In this document: in pieces, positions 48,501 to 59,800 of the stretch | Position numbering within the stretch: position 1 is the stretch's first letter | Layout of the letters: every line of letters begins with the position of its first letter | NCBI GenBank assembly: GCA_037893225.1 | Contig: JAZGUH010000717.1 | Coordinates: 394,806 to 458,805 of the forward strand | Source of the DNA: Hippasteria phrygiana | Taxonomy: Eukaryota; Echinodermata; Asteroidea; Valvatida; Goniasteridae | DNA: 64,000 bases | Direction: 5' to 3' | Made by a program: the position numbers and the translations under genes | Notes under the pieces: generated by a model | What the model was told of the DNA's origin: nothing | Databases searched by the model: none | The model's input: the letters and a program-made list of their open reading frames with translations, nothing else

Positions 48501-51271
48501 CTCTGGGTCGTACCCGACCCCCTCTGGGTCGTACCCGACCCCCTCTGGGTCGTACCGGACTCCCTCTGGGTCGTACCTGACTCCCTCTGGGTCGTACCTG
48601 ACTCCCTCTGGGTCGTACCTGACCCCCTCTGGGTCGTACCTGACCCCCTCTGGGTCGTACCTGACCCCCTCTGGGTCGTACCTGACCCCCTCTGGGTCGT
48701 ACCTGACCCCCTCTGGGTCGTACCCGACTCCAACAGCCCAGTCGTCTGGCTGTTGTTCCAAGATCCTCCGTCAGTCAGGAGACTTGTGGACTGCACGGTA
48801 GAGACCAGAGAAGTCGTCTCGATGTCCGTTGTGGGACCCACGGAAATCGTAGTCTCGGACCAAGTCGTCATTCGAGCAGTTGTTGTTGGACCTAAGTCAA
48901 GTGTGTAGAAATAGAAAAGTCCAGCTGCCGGGTGATAATGTAGATAATTCAAAAAATAACACAAAGCACATGCAGTTTGGCATCAAGAGTTTGAACAAAT
49001 GAAGGCTTACGGTTAATTTACATAGTGAGGTGTCTACTCGACAAGTTGGACCTCCATCTTCACATAACTCCAAAATGCCAGGTGTTTGTATTGTATATTA
49101 ATGTGTTGGTAAGGCATTCCTTAGAAAATTATGTGAACATTAAAATGTGAATCTTCTTTCTTCGAGATTGCCCAGAACTGATTGCCTGTGAATTGCCTTG
49201 TAAGACGTGGCCCTGAGAGTTGTTTTGTACATGTGAGTACTTTACCTATGCAGATCGGTACGGTGTCGCTCCATGTGACGTTGTTGTATCCAGTATCGAT
49301 GCATTCAATGGATGAGGCTCCATGAAGAGTATATCCAGTGTCGCAGGAGAAATCTACACGAGTCCTGAAGAACTTAAAGTTGTTTAGATTATAAGACAGT
49401 GAACGCGGGTTGGTGATGGTGTGGGCTCCGTTGGCTGGTGGTCCTATGTCATTACTGCACACTCCTTGTGATACTGGAATAAGAAAAAAATAATTGTTTC
49501 AAAAAATATTCAAAAGACGGTCCTTGTCAATGCAAATGTCATGAAATAAAACTAGTGTTTGAACAAAATTGGTGATATTCGAAAGTCTTTTCCTACTTCA
49601 GAAAAAGAACATTCTCAGAGGTTTGCAGCCAAATCGGGCGCACCCATGTCCTTTTTATTAAAGTCTTGTAAATTACGCCTTTGACATGATTTTGCAGCAA
49701 AATATTGATCAATCGATTAAATTAATTGACATCTCTTGATGAGTTGGTTATCTTTCTATCGATTGACTGACCAACTGAACGATCGGCTGGACCAATCGAT
49801 TACTATATCTGTTGAAGGTATATGGGAATTTATCTTAATTACTTCTATAGATGGATATACGCCTTGAATCTCCACAGATCTGGTAGCTGTATCCTGCACA
49901 ACTGTCCCGGCAGTCACTGGGTCTTTCTCCATGTCTGCCGTAGTCCTCGTTATTTCCGCAAAAGCATTCATCGCCATATTCCAGTCCCAAGTATTTATAG
50001 TCGTCAGGCAGTGTATCGAGACAGTAACGGAAGCACCATTCGATAGACTGATCGTTGTCTTCTTTCTTTGCAGTTCGAAGAGCGCGATCACCAGTGTCAT
50101 CCACAAAGCATCCTATGTAGCCAGGAGCTGACATAAAGTAAAAACCATTGAATAACAAGCAGAATATCACTCTCTGAGGACGAGAGGGTAAACCATTTTG
50201 TGGTTAACATTCCAGAATAAAATGAAAGCCACTTCCCCAAATACAGTGGAACGCCGCTATACGAACACCATCCTTGGCTCCCAAATTTTGTGTACAAAAC
50301 TTACCGAACATTGTTGTTGGGGAAAAAAAGGCAACGGATTAAACAAAATTACTGGCCATTTGGGCTATTTTCAATTCCCAAACGGCCGCAGCTTTATGTA
50401 TTATTTCCCAAAGGAATAGAAGGGAAAAGCCAACCGTTGCTTTAGATTTCGGTAAGCTTAGAAAGTATGAACATGTCATTACATAATTCAATGGCCAGCA
50501 CAATTACAAGTCGTCTTTAAGTAACCGGCGGCTGAAAATCGCTATACCGAATGATCGCTATATACCGAACAAAATATGTGGATCCCGCGATGTTCGTTAT
50601 AGCGGCGTTCCACTGTACAGAGTCCCAATCCCCCGTGCCCTTATATAGAACCGTCTATAATGTTCATACTCCAAGCAGAACAGAACAACAACCCAACCCG
50701 ACTCGGAAAAGAACACAAAACGTTCTGTTAAAGTGACAAACCTGCAGAATCTTTCCAACCGTAGCAATTTAAGATAGAACGATAATTAAGCCTATAAGGC
50801 ATTGTGTTATTCCACAGAGACTTCTGAGTAAGAATACGGATTTGTTGACGCTTGTGCCAGTCATTTTATGAAACAAAATAATAAAACTTCGTGAAATGCA
50901 ACGGCCGGATTCCACGTATATGTGGAAGATCGGACAAAGTTTGTGCTCCATTTTGTTCGCACCGAAAATTGTCTGAAGCTTAAGTCTTTTCATTTGGTTC
51001 AAGCATCCGTACTTCAATATTGCGCTGGTCCTTTTCAGCAGCATCAGCCCGAGTATGGAACCAACTCTCCCTGACTGTCAAATCATCTCGATCCATCATA
51101 ACATTCAAGAAAAACTGTAATTACACCACGGCAAAGAAACCAACATAACTTACTGTTTTCATATTGGTCTGAGAATATTAAACCGAACTGACATGTCACC
51201 ATCATCACAGAGAACAGGAGGTAGGATGAGACACTTCTACTCTCTTGGAACCTTGAAAGAACCATGGTCAC
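45229..51271 (-). CDS. receptor gene B: WSC-CCP-expanded stalk-TM-tail
   Basis: Six exons splice in frame: 51271-51154, 50127-49843, 49473-49246, 48891-48031, 46200-46116, 45580-45229. The product is 642 aa with the same plan as gene A. The stalk is 287 codons against 91 because of an in-frame 21-bp minisatellite. The tail ends early: an extra TA after GGATGGGTA turns the last WVENIIYE into WV-stop. It also lacks DPPL before YSQV. First intron: only the bare 372-bp pogo-like element. Splice sites and the open frame across 29 repeats argue for a working gene. Confidence 0.83.
46116..46200 (-). CDS. gene B exon 5: transmembrane helix
   Basis: Same 85-bp exon as in gene A, with a single S-to-I type change in the LVSTLILL stretch (ATAGTTTC). 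It ends RWRKR. Confidence 0.88.
46801..46977. mobile_element. GTAAATACCGGCAATCG MITE (unit 2 copy)
   Basis: Counterpart of 26886-27062 at the same intronic position. Confidence 0.8.
48031..48891 (-). CDS. gene B exon 4: minisatellite-expanded stalk
   Basis: The flanks match gene A's stalk (ETTISVGPTTDIETTSLVST; EPLSTTSPPG). Between them GTTQRGS/GTTQRES is repeated about 29 times. The exon is 861 bp, exactly 588 bp (28 x 21) longer than in gene A, so frame and phase 1-1 are preserved. Thr/Ser density suggests heavy O-glycosylation and an extended rod. Confidence 0.87.
48113..48735 (-). repeat. 21-bp coding minisatellite
   Basis: The unit GGTACGACCCAGAGGGAGTC plus A/G recurs about 29 times. 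Two main variants (AGT and GGG Ser/Gly codons) occur in blocks, suggesting repeated local expansions. There are no stops in several frames on either strand because the unit length is a multiple of three. Confidence 0.96.
49246..49473 (-). CDS. gene B exon 3: CCP/sushi domain
   Basis: Nearly identical to gene A's CCP. It reads VTWSDTVPICIG at the end instead of SDSVP. Confidence 0.9.
49843..50127 (-). CDS. gene B exon 2: WSC domain
   Basis: WSC pattern intact: GYIGCFVDDTGDRALRT, LEYGDECFCGN and CRDSCAGYSYQICGD. The DDTGD loop differs from gene A (DYPSD) and agrees with gene C. Confidence 0.92.
50244..50615. mobile_element. pogo-like TIR element, uninterrupted (gene B intron 1)
   Basis: 372 bp between TA dinucleotides, with the same CAGTGGAACGCCGCTATA ends as 29801-33730. 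The two sites occupied in genes A and C are empty here (about 50490 and 50518). Confidence 0.9.
51154..51271 (-). CDS. gene B exon 1: signal peptide
   Basis: MTMVLSRFQESRSVSSYLLF then SVMMVTCQFGLIFS; donor AACA/GTAAGT. It diverges from gene A at the end (DQYEN instead of HPHEN). Confidence 0.82.
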
Positions 51272-53010
51272 TTAGTTGTTGGATTGAGATATGCGGCGTG
51301 CATGCGCGTCACTAACAGATGCAAACGCTTTGAAAAATTTAGTCTACTATATTGCTGTACTTTGAGGTCTGTAAACATGACTAGTTTTTATTGGCTACAG
51401 ATTTCAGTCCCTTAGAATGTCCCCCGGATAGACCTTTTTGCGTGTTTGTGCACATAATATTAAATATTAATATTAAAGGTCAACGATTTTGAATTGCCAG
51501 TTGGCAGTAAAAAAACAGGTTTATGGATACACATGTACAGTGTTATTGTGCACTAAATCACTCTTAAAACATATTGATTAAAGAACAGCAAATATCGCGG
51601 CAAGTGCCACTCATCCAAACTTTTGTGTATTTCCGCTACCCCGTAGATTAATGGACAAGGCAGACACAATAATTCATCTCGCAGTTTCTGTAAAAAGCTC
51701 TATATAATTTTTCAAGATGTATCCCATAAAAAAAACAAATGGCCTGGATTTGACATTGATAATATGCTGCCTTGTGTCAAAGGCTGAATTCGTTTTGTAA
51801 CTCATAACAGCATTTTACGGCTGTTTCAAGTTAAACAAAATTTCCAAATTGGGTATGGAAATTTCCTCTCGGAAGTTCAGTCTTGAACTGAACTGATAAA
51901 ATCCAATATGATACCTTCATAGAACAATGCATAAGTAAACAAAACGAAACTGAAAGCGGAACTTTGATCTAAAAATTATCGGAAGGATCTGAACAATGAG
52001 CTGTATAAATAGTAGTACATCTGTATTGCTTTTAATTGTTTTCAGTCGATTTTTGCTGAGAAAGTAAATTTGCTAAAGGAGGAAATAATTCAATCTCATA
52101 ATTATAATACTGCTATTATAGCCATTGCAATGATTGTTGCACACGTTTAAATATTGCATACGTTATTAATAACAATAATTATAAATACAAAAAAATGGCG
52201 AACAATACTGATGCAATCGTTGACACCCCTGATATGTTATAAACTAAATTTAGATACATCAAAATAATAATCCCTAGAAATTGCTCAACCTAAAGGTTTT
52301 TTTTAAGACTAAGGTGAGACGGATACAACACGCTTCGTTGCAAATTCAAAAATAGTTTTATTGAAGCGCTCCTTAATACACATGCCAAACTGTTAAAAAT
52401 AATAATAAATCAAACAATTTGCTGACCTAATTATAAATAACAAATAACAGCGGTGCAGACCAGTACGAAGGACTTAACCACCAGATTTAAACACCAGATT
52501 TAAACCCAGTTGTAAATATATTTTCATAACAGCGACCCCGATGTTTTTGCTCATTAAATTCTTTTTGAGGAGTGTACATGGGGGGCGTAGGTTCGTGGGC
52601 TTGCTAGTTTTAAGTGGCTGCACTTTCAAAGTAGCCCTATGTCCAAATAGAACGCATTATAAGCCAGCAATTATTAATAGACAAAGAAGAAAAGGTACAC
52701 ACTTTGGGAATGGGGAGGTACGCAACCCGTACCCCCCACCCCATTTGTGCTTGATAAGCCTATATACAAAAAAAGTTTGGGTGAGGAGGAACTCCAACCT
52801 CCCCCGATGTGATTGGTAAATACCCTTTTATATACCCTTTTATTAACTGCTTAATTAATGTATGGTTGTATTGTAGTTTGTACACATTTTCTTTTATTTA
52901 TAATGTCTTTTAATTAGCAATTTTAAGCTTACTGTAAGCGGGTCTCATCAGCCACATTAGAGGCTGTCGACTTGGTGTTTTTTTAATAGACCAGAATAAT
53001 ACATGCTTAA
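51272..53010 (-). promoter_or_regulatory. conserved 5' flank of gene B
   Basis: Counterpart of 34363-36102 with scattered substitutions and small indels. It leads directly to the 3' end of gene C. Confidence 0.5.
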
Positions 53011-53101
53011 GACAGGCCTACTGTCTTGTACCCCATTTTCATTAATTTACAGACTGTAATACTTTTCGAACTTCGATCTTTCCTTTTGTCATAATTATGA
53101 T

Positions 53102-53252
53102 GCACGATATGGGACAGAGGGGAACCCCCCTCCCCCCTCTTTTGTGTTGGTCATTGTGTTCCCGAAATCTCAGGAATTCTTTTCAGATGTCTAGGGGGGA
53201 TGTGTTAGGTAACAATAGTCTGGAGCGTGTATAGCGTATAGGCATATCGTGC
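53102..53252. mobile_element. GCACGATATG MITE, copy 3 (3' of gene C tail)
   Basis: Same position relative to the tail exon as copy 2 is to X. About 77 bp past the stop codon, so it may lie in the 3' UTR. Confidence 0.8.
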
Positions 53253-53328
53253 TGGGTATACCTTTTTGTTTTTGGCGAGACTCTCTAGAATAACTTGTTT
53301 GTCAAAATCTGTGTTGCTTCTCTGCAAC

Positions 53329-53884
53329 CTAAACTGGATACATTTCGCACCCATACGCTATATTCTCAACCCAACCGGATTCATCATCACTCGGACATGA
53401 ATCCTGAACGTTGAGGGCGGGTTCCTGGTTGCGAGGCGTGTTCTTGTCAACCGATTTCATGACGCCATCAGGGGTTGCGTACGCGTACTCACTATCGGGC
53501 TTACTCTCAACAACTAGGGCAGTGACGTCATCAGCGATTGCGTACGCGTAATCATCAGCGGTCTTACTCTCGTCAACTGGGGCGGTGACGTCATCTGGGA
53601 TTGCGTACATGTCATCACTATCGGGCTTATTCTTGTCAGCTTGGGTGGTGACGTCATCAGGGGTTGCATACACAACATCAATGGATGTCTCTTTCTCGTC
53701 AACTGGGGTAGTGACGTCAGCAGTGGTTGTGCACACGTCATTACTAGTGGGCTTATTGTGGATGACGATGCTCAAAGCTGCAGTTTCTTTATCAGGAGCG
53801 GCGCTCGATTGGGTGATCTGGTCTGATTCATACGCGTTGCCTGGGTTCGTGGGAACATCTTGATTTTTACTAGCTTTACTTCCT
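53329..53884 (-). CDS. gene C exon 6: repeat-bearing tyrosine tail
   Basis: After RGSKASKNQDVPTNPGNAYE the exon carries tandem units of about 63-66 bp: VCTTTADVTTPVDE (Tyr replaced by Cys), VYATPDDVTTQADK, MYAIPDDVTAPVDE, YAIADDVTALVVE, YATPDGVMKSVDK. It ends GWVENIAYGCEMYPV. The last motif is related to WVxNIIY of the A/B tail. Confidence 0.87.
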
Positions 53885-56800
53885 CTAAAAGAAAAACGCA
53901 GGATTAAAATACAATCTCGCATGCATCGATCCAGGAAATAGTTATACATGATGTTATACATTAGTGATAACAAACGTTGTTTTCCTTTTGTTTTCCAGGA
54001 GAGTTATTTTCCCGAGTTAAAAATTCACCAACGTAGGGTCCCGGTAGAAGGTTCACATGTTGTGCATATTTACTGAATATGGGACAGATAGGTAAAATCA
54101 AATCAAACCTTTTTACCAGTTCTCTGATTAACAGAACACGTCTTTTAAGGTTGAAGCAAGAATCTTCATATGCAATAGAATTTGCAGTTTTACCGTTTCA
54201 TCAGTTGGCTGTAAAATGAAATACTGGTCACTTTATAAATGTTTGCTGTATTTAGATTGAAGACGATACCTTTTTCTCCACAGGAGTATCGCCACCACCA
54301 CTAGTACCATCACTGCCGCTGCTATCCCAGCTGCCATTGCGGCTATTGTTCCTATGAGAAAAGCCAAGACAAGACTTTTACCTTGAATTATTCTCATGCA
54401 GTTGACAAGTGCTAAACACAATACTAAAATGCTATTTTGGCCGACCCATACCCAACCTAGTGTAACTCCGTTGAAATGATACGATAACAAACCTTATATC
54501 TATAGGCCTATTTCAGAGATCAGGACTTGTCCACTCCTTTTATACTGGGGATAATCCACAGGATCCCCCCCCCCCCCATAATTGTCGTTTTAAGTGAAAA
54601 GAAGGAAGCCAATCTGCCGAATATTTTCTTTCAAACTTGCTAATAACAGTTATTGTTAAATAACTGTGCTGTATTCATCAGTGAGGGCATGAGGAACGAC
54701 AACTGTTTCATGCATAAAATTGTCGATTACATGTAGTGGTAAGCATTAAATAATAATTGAGGTCCAGAATATATTTGAAAGCCGCCCCAATAATCCTCGT
54801 AAAAATAACTGAACTTAGTATGCTATGTTCATGGTTTATATGGGTGCTGGGGCTCGTACCTGTCTGCAGTTGTCCTGACGGCAGGTTCCGGTAGCCGTCT
54901 GTGGTACTCGAGGCACCATCTGCGAAAGCAAAACAGGAAAAACAAAGAGGTAAGCAATGAATTGGCCTGGATGTTTGCATTTTTCGGCCAAGATTTCGAA
55001 CTTTTGTCCGAAATGTGCCTCGGGAGTAGAACTCCCACAAACGTGATGGCCTAAAAAAACAAAACATTTACACCTCAACATAGACAAGTGTTTAAATGCC
55101 TGCAATCGGGGACCTCCTATTGTCCTCCTTTTGTTCATACTTTAGGCTATACATTTTTGGCAAGGGCCCTCATTGGGTTTGTACACGATTTTTAAACGGG
55201 ACCTTTCTCAATCGGGGACCCTATTGTCCTCTTTTGTTAAAGGTCCCCTATTGAATGCAAAAACAAACTCGGTGGATTTACTTTTCCATAAATAAAATAA
55301 CAATTCTTGATGAGACCTGAATTTTGTAGCTCTTTCAGTTGGACTTTGATGTAAAATTAATGAATGGACTGTGATTGAACGGGTCAGTGGGGGGGGGGGG
55401 GGGGGGGGGGTTTCCAACCACCCCGGCCCAAAACGACGAGATTACACATTGTATGAGCAGTAGACGTGCTAATAGAGCCTGAAAGTTCACCCCTGGTGGC
55501 GCGCATCAGGAGACCTTGAATAGGAAAATTGACGTGTACAAATTGCTGGTATTTTCAATTTCTTTCTATTCATTGAGTGTTAAGGAAATTCACCCACTGA
55601 AATGGCCTTTCCAAATTGTTTCTACCATATCAATTTGTAAAAACTTTGAAATCAGTTGAATCGAAAGAGAAATATCGTGCTAAAAATGACCTCTAACTTC
55701 CGGAAAAACTCAAAAGCGCTTGCAGTATTCATTTTTCGCGCGGTTCCCGACGTGTGTGATTGGGTTGGTTATCCTATTCGACTGAGGACTTGGGACAATG
55801 GGGGATAAGGATCATACAATGACACAGAGGACTTGGGCCGAGTCCTCGGGAGAATTTCGTGTACAAACCTTATGGGAGCTGTTCGGAAAAAGTTAAAGTA
55901 CAAACAAAGGGAACAAAAGAAGGAGTCTATTCATGGTCCTCATAGTGTAGTAAAACACGACTGTGTGTGTACGTACACATACCGACAATCGCGTTCCTTC
56001 TATTGTCCTTTTTTTGTTTGTACAATTTCACTCTCATTTTCAGAAAAAAGAAATGGCACTTTCTGCATTCAGTATAGGCCTATGATTCTTTAAAGTCAAA
56101 TTGTTTTCCACCTATCAATTGTTTCCTTAACCCCTCTCCGAGCTGACCCACCCACAAAAAGGGATTGTCATTTCGAAAAAAGAGACCTTAGTACCACGCT
56201 TGGCACGAAAAAGAATATACCAATCCCGACGTCGTGGTGGGGTCGTCCCGGGGAGTAAGTGGTGGGGGAACGATTGATAGGTGCATTACCTGTACTAGCA
56301 AATGGGGTGTATGAAGCAGATTCGTTCAATAAACACATCGGTACAGAGTCGTTCCATGTGACGTTGTTGTATCCAGTATCGATACACTCAATGGATGAGG
56401 CTCCATGAAGAGTATATCCAGTGTCGCAGGAGAAATCTACACGAGTCATGAAGAACTTGAAGTTGTTTAGATTATAAGACAGTGAACGCGGGTTGGTGAT
56501 GGTGTAGGCTCCGTTGGCTGGTGGTCCTATGTCATTACTGCACACTCCTTGGGATGCTGGAATAAGAACGTAATATTTGTTTTTTAATATTCAAAAGACG
56601 GTCCTTGTCAATGCAAATGTCGTGAAATAAAACTAGTGTCTGAACAAAATTGGTGATATTCGAAAGTCTTTTCCTACTTCAGAAAAAGAACATTCTCAGT
56701 GGTTGCAGCCGAATCGGGCGCACCCATGTCCTTTTTATTATTAGTCTTGTAAATTACGCCTTTGACATGATTTTGCAGCAAAATATTGATCAATCGATTC

Positions 56801-59800
56801 AATTAATTGACATCTCTTGGTGAGTTGGTTATCTTTCTATCGATTGACTGACCAACTGAACGATCGGCTGGACCAATCGATTGACTATATCTGTTAAAAG
56901 TATGGGGATGTATCTTAATTACTTCTATAGATGGATATATGCTCTGAATCTCCACAGATCTGATGTCTGTATCCTACACAACTGTCCCCACAGTCACCGG
57001 GTCTTTCTCCATGTCTGCCGTAGTCTTTGTTATTTCCGCAAAAGCATTCATCGCCATATTCCAGTCCCAAGTATTTATAATCGTCAGGCAGTGTATCGAG
57101 ACAGTAACGGAAGCACCATTCGATAGACTGATCGTCGTCTTCTTTCTTTGTAGTTTGAAGAGCGCGATCACCAGTGTCATCCACAAAGCATCCTATGTAG
57201 CCAGGAGCTGACATAAAGTAAAAACCATTGAATAACAAGCAGAATGTCACTCTCTGAGGACGAGAGGGTAAACCATTTTGTAGTTAACATTCCAGAATAA
57301 AATAAAAGCCACTTTCCCAAATACAGTGGAACGCCGCTACAGGAACACCGCGCGCTATACCGAACATTCGGCTATACCGAACACCATCCTTGGCTCCCAA
57401 ATTTTGTGTACAAAACTTACCGAACATTGTTGTTGGAAAAAAAGGCAACGGATTAAAAAAAAGTTACTGGGCATTTGGGCTATTTTTAATTCCCAAACGG
57501 CCGCAGCTTTATGTATTATTTCCCAAAGGAATAGAAGGGAAAAGCCAACCGTTGCTTTAGATTTCAGTAAGCTTAGAAAGTATGAACATGTAATTACATA
57601 ATTCAATGGCCGGTGTAAAAAAAGGTAATTCTGTCCCCCCTGATAAATCTGTCCCCCCGGACAGATTTATCAGGTCGCGACCCGGTAAATGTGTCCGGGG
57701 GGACAGAATTGTCTAGATAAATCTGTCCCCCTCCAGGTTTTTCTGTCCCCCTGCCCAACGGTAAATGTGTCCGCCTGGTAAATTTGGCCCCCTGAACGTA
57801 AATGTCTACCACCCAGATGGTGTATACTGTATTTTCAAGGCTGTTTTCGCGCAGTGTCCAGACGAACACCTTGCTTTTTCGAGAATGCTCGTTAGGATTG
57901 GATGAGGAGGGCTGGACACGGTATCCGTGACCTAATTGTTTGCAATACGTGGCTCAGGTGGCATGGAGTCTAGTCGAGTCGTGCGGTTGATTGAAAACTC
58001 GCGATCGTATTGTGGCCCTGAAGGGACATCACACATCGCAGATTTCTTTGCGATGTCCCACAAATTTGTATCGAAATGTCTTTGCAGATTTCGGCCGCGG
58101 GTTCGATCAGCCATGGATTCAGCCGCGGATTCAGCCGCAGATTCAAAATCTCAAACGCATCAAGTAGAAGGTGGTCAACAAAGTGTGGCTTTTTTAGTTT
58201 GTACAATTTTGTTTGGAGTTCCATCAACAAAATTGTTAAAGATTTTATCAAAATTACACATTTTTTAAGCATAGTCTAAATAACGAATATATTCTACATG
58301 CTATAAATTTAGATAAGACCGATTACGTTCACAAATTAGCTACTAATTAAAACGTTATATTCAAAAGTGCAGACAACTCTATTTTGTTGCAACTTTAAAA
58401 GTAAATGTACCTCACATCCCCAAAGTGGATTTTAATTGCAGATACTATATGGACAGGCCCAATTTTGGAGGGGGCTAGATCCGCCCACTAATTAAGCAGT
58501 TTCATGCACTTTTTCGGACGAAATAGGGGTCGTCAATAGCCCTTTAATTATAGCAGCTAATGAGTGGATGGATTTGGACCCCCTCCGAAATAGGGCCTGC
58601 CCAGTATCAGTTGAATTATTGAATAAAAATCCACTTTTTGTTTATAAATCGTAGCTTTTTAAACTCTTAAAATTAGCTTAATTAGCTCATTAATAGCAGC
58701 TGATTTGTTAGCCGATTTTTTTCCCTCCAATAATTGGGCCTGCCCAGTCCATTGGTAAGATAGAATCTGCAATAAATATCTGCAGAGAAATCTGCAAAGA
58801 AATTTGCGATAAAATGTGCGACAACGCAGAAATCTTAAACAAATGTTTGATAAAATGTGCGACATCTCAAATACCTGCAAAGAAATCTGCAATGTGTGAT
58901 GTCCCTTCAGATCAGGGCCACGATTACGATCGCGAGCTGTATAGTTTGGAGGGCACAGTCGACACGCTCGTATCACCGGCTGAGAATTATTACTCATGCA
59001 AGAAGTCTGCGGAATTCGGAGTGCTGCCATTTCTACGCAAGAAAAATAGGTCGATTGATTTCCAAAGAGACGAAGGTATTTTCATTTTGATAGCTTCATC
59101 AGGGCAGAAAAGAACAAAATGTATAATCTGTGAAGTAAATTCATCAAAACAATATATGGAACGGGCCTTATAAGCGTGGCAAATATAGGGGGACAGAATT
59201 AACGGGCCAGGGGGAAACCTAGTTAATTCTGTCCGGGGGGACACTTTTACCTATAGGTAATTCTGTCCGGGGGGACAGATTTTAGGGTGGACAGAATTAC
59301 CGTCTACACCGGCACAATTACAAGTCGTCCTTAATGACGGGTTCACACATTCCAGATTTTTAAGCCGAATCGCCGCGAATAGCAATTCTTGAGTAAATCG
59401 GGGAATTGTTCTTGGCTGCCTCGGGATCATTCTGTTAATTCGGTGAAAGATCGTTAAAGATCGGGAAGCGCCCCGAAAATGTTGGACATGTTCAAAATTG
59501 CCGGGGTGATTCGGGAACCAATTTTAATTCTTGTTTTTTTCTTGCTGTATTCCTAACTAATTCTGGATTTTCTTACAGCATTCTTACAAGGTTCGTAGAG
59601 TTATTCTTGGTGTTTAACAGTCCAGAATCATGCCGAATCTTTACAAATGTATCAAGAAATGTACGAATATTATAAGAATAATTTACGAATAGGCCTACAC
59701 TAAGATTTTGTTAAGAATAAATAAGAATATTCTAAGAACTTAGCAAGAATGAATCACGAATAATGCTCAATTACCCAAATTTTCCTAAGAATGTATATTA

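Larger units (their letters stand above)
37839..53742. repeat. segmental duplication, unit 2 (contains receptor gene B and the 3' part of gene C)
   Basis: Second direct copy of unit 1. It starts with the same ATAAAATATTACAGTTAT and reaches the position in C's tail exon (CACACGTCATT) where unit 1 breaks off. It has gained a LINE and local repeats, and lacks the inner nest of gene A. Confidence 0.85.

Noticed and set aside
48060..48908. Long open frames on the plus strand and in other minus-strand frames across the stalk minisatellite (SLWVVPD, SYLTPSG and RYDPEGV repeats)
   Set aside because: They exist only because the unit length is a multiple of three and the unit lacks stops in those frames. 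Exon boundaries, phase and homology to gene A select the GTTQRGS frame.
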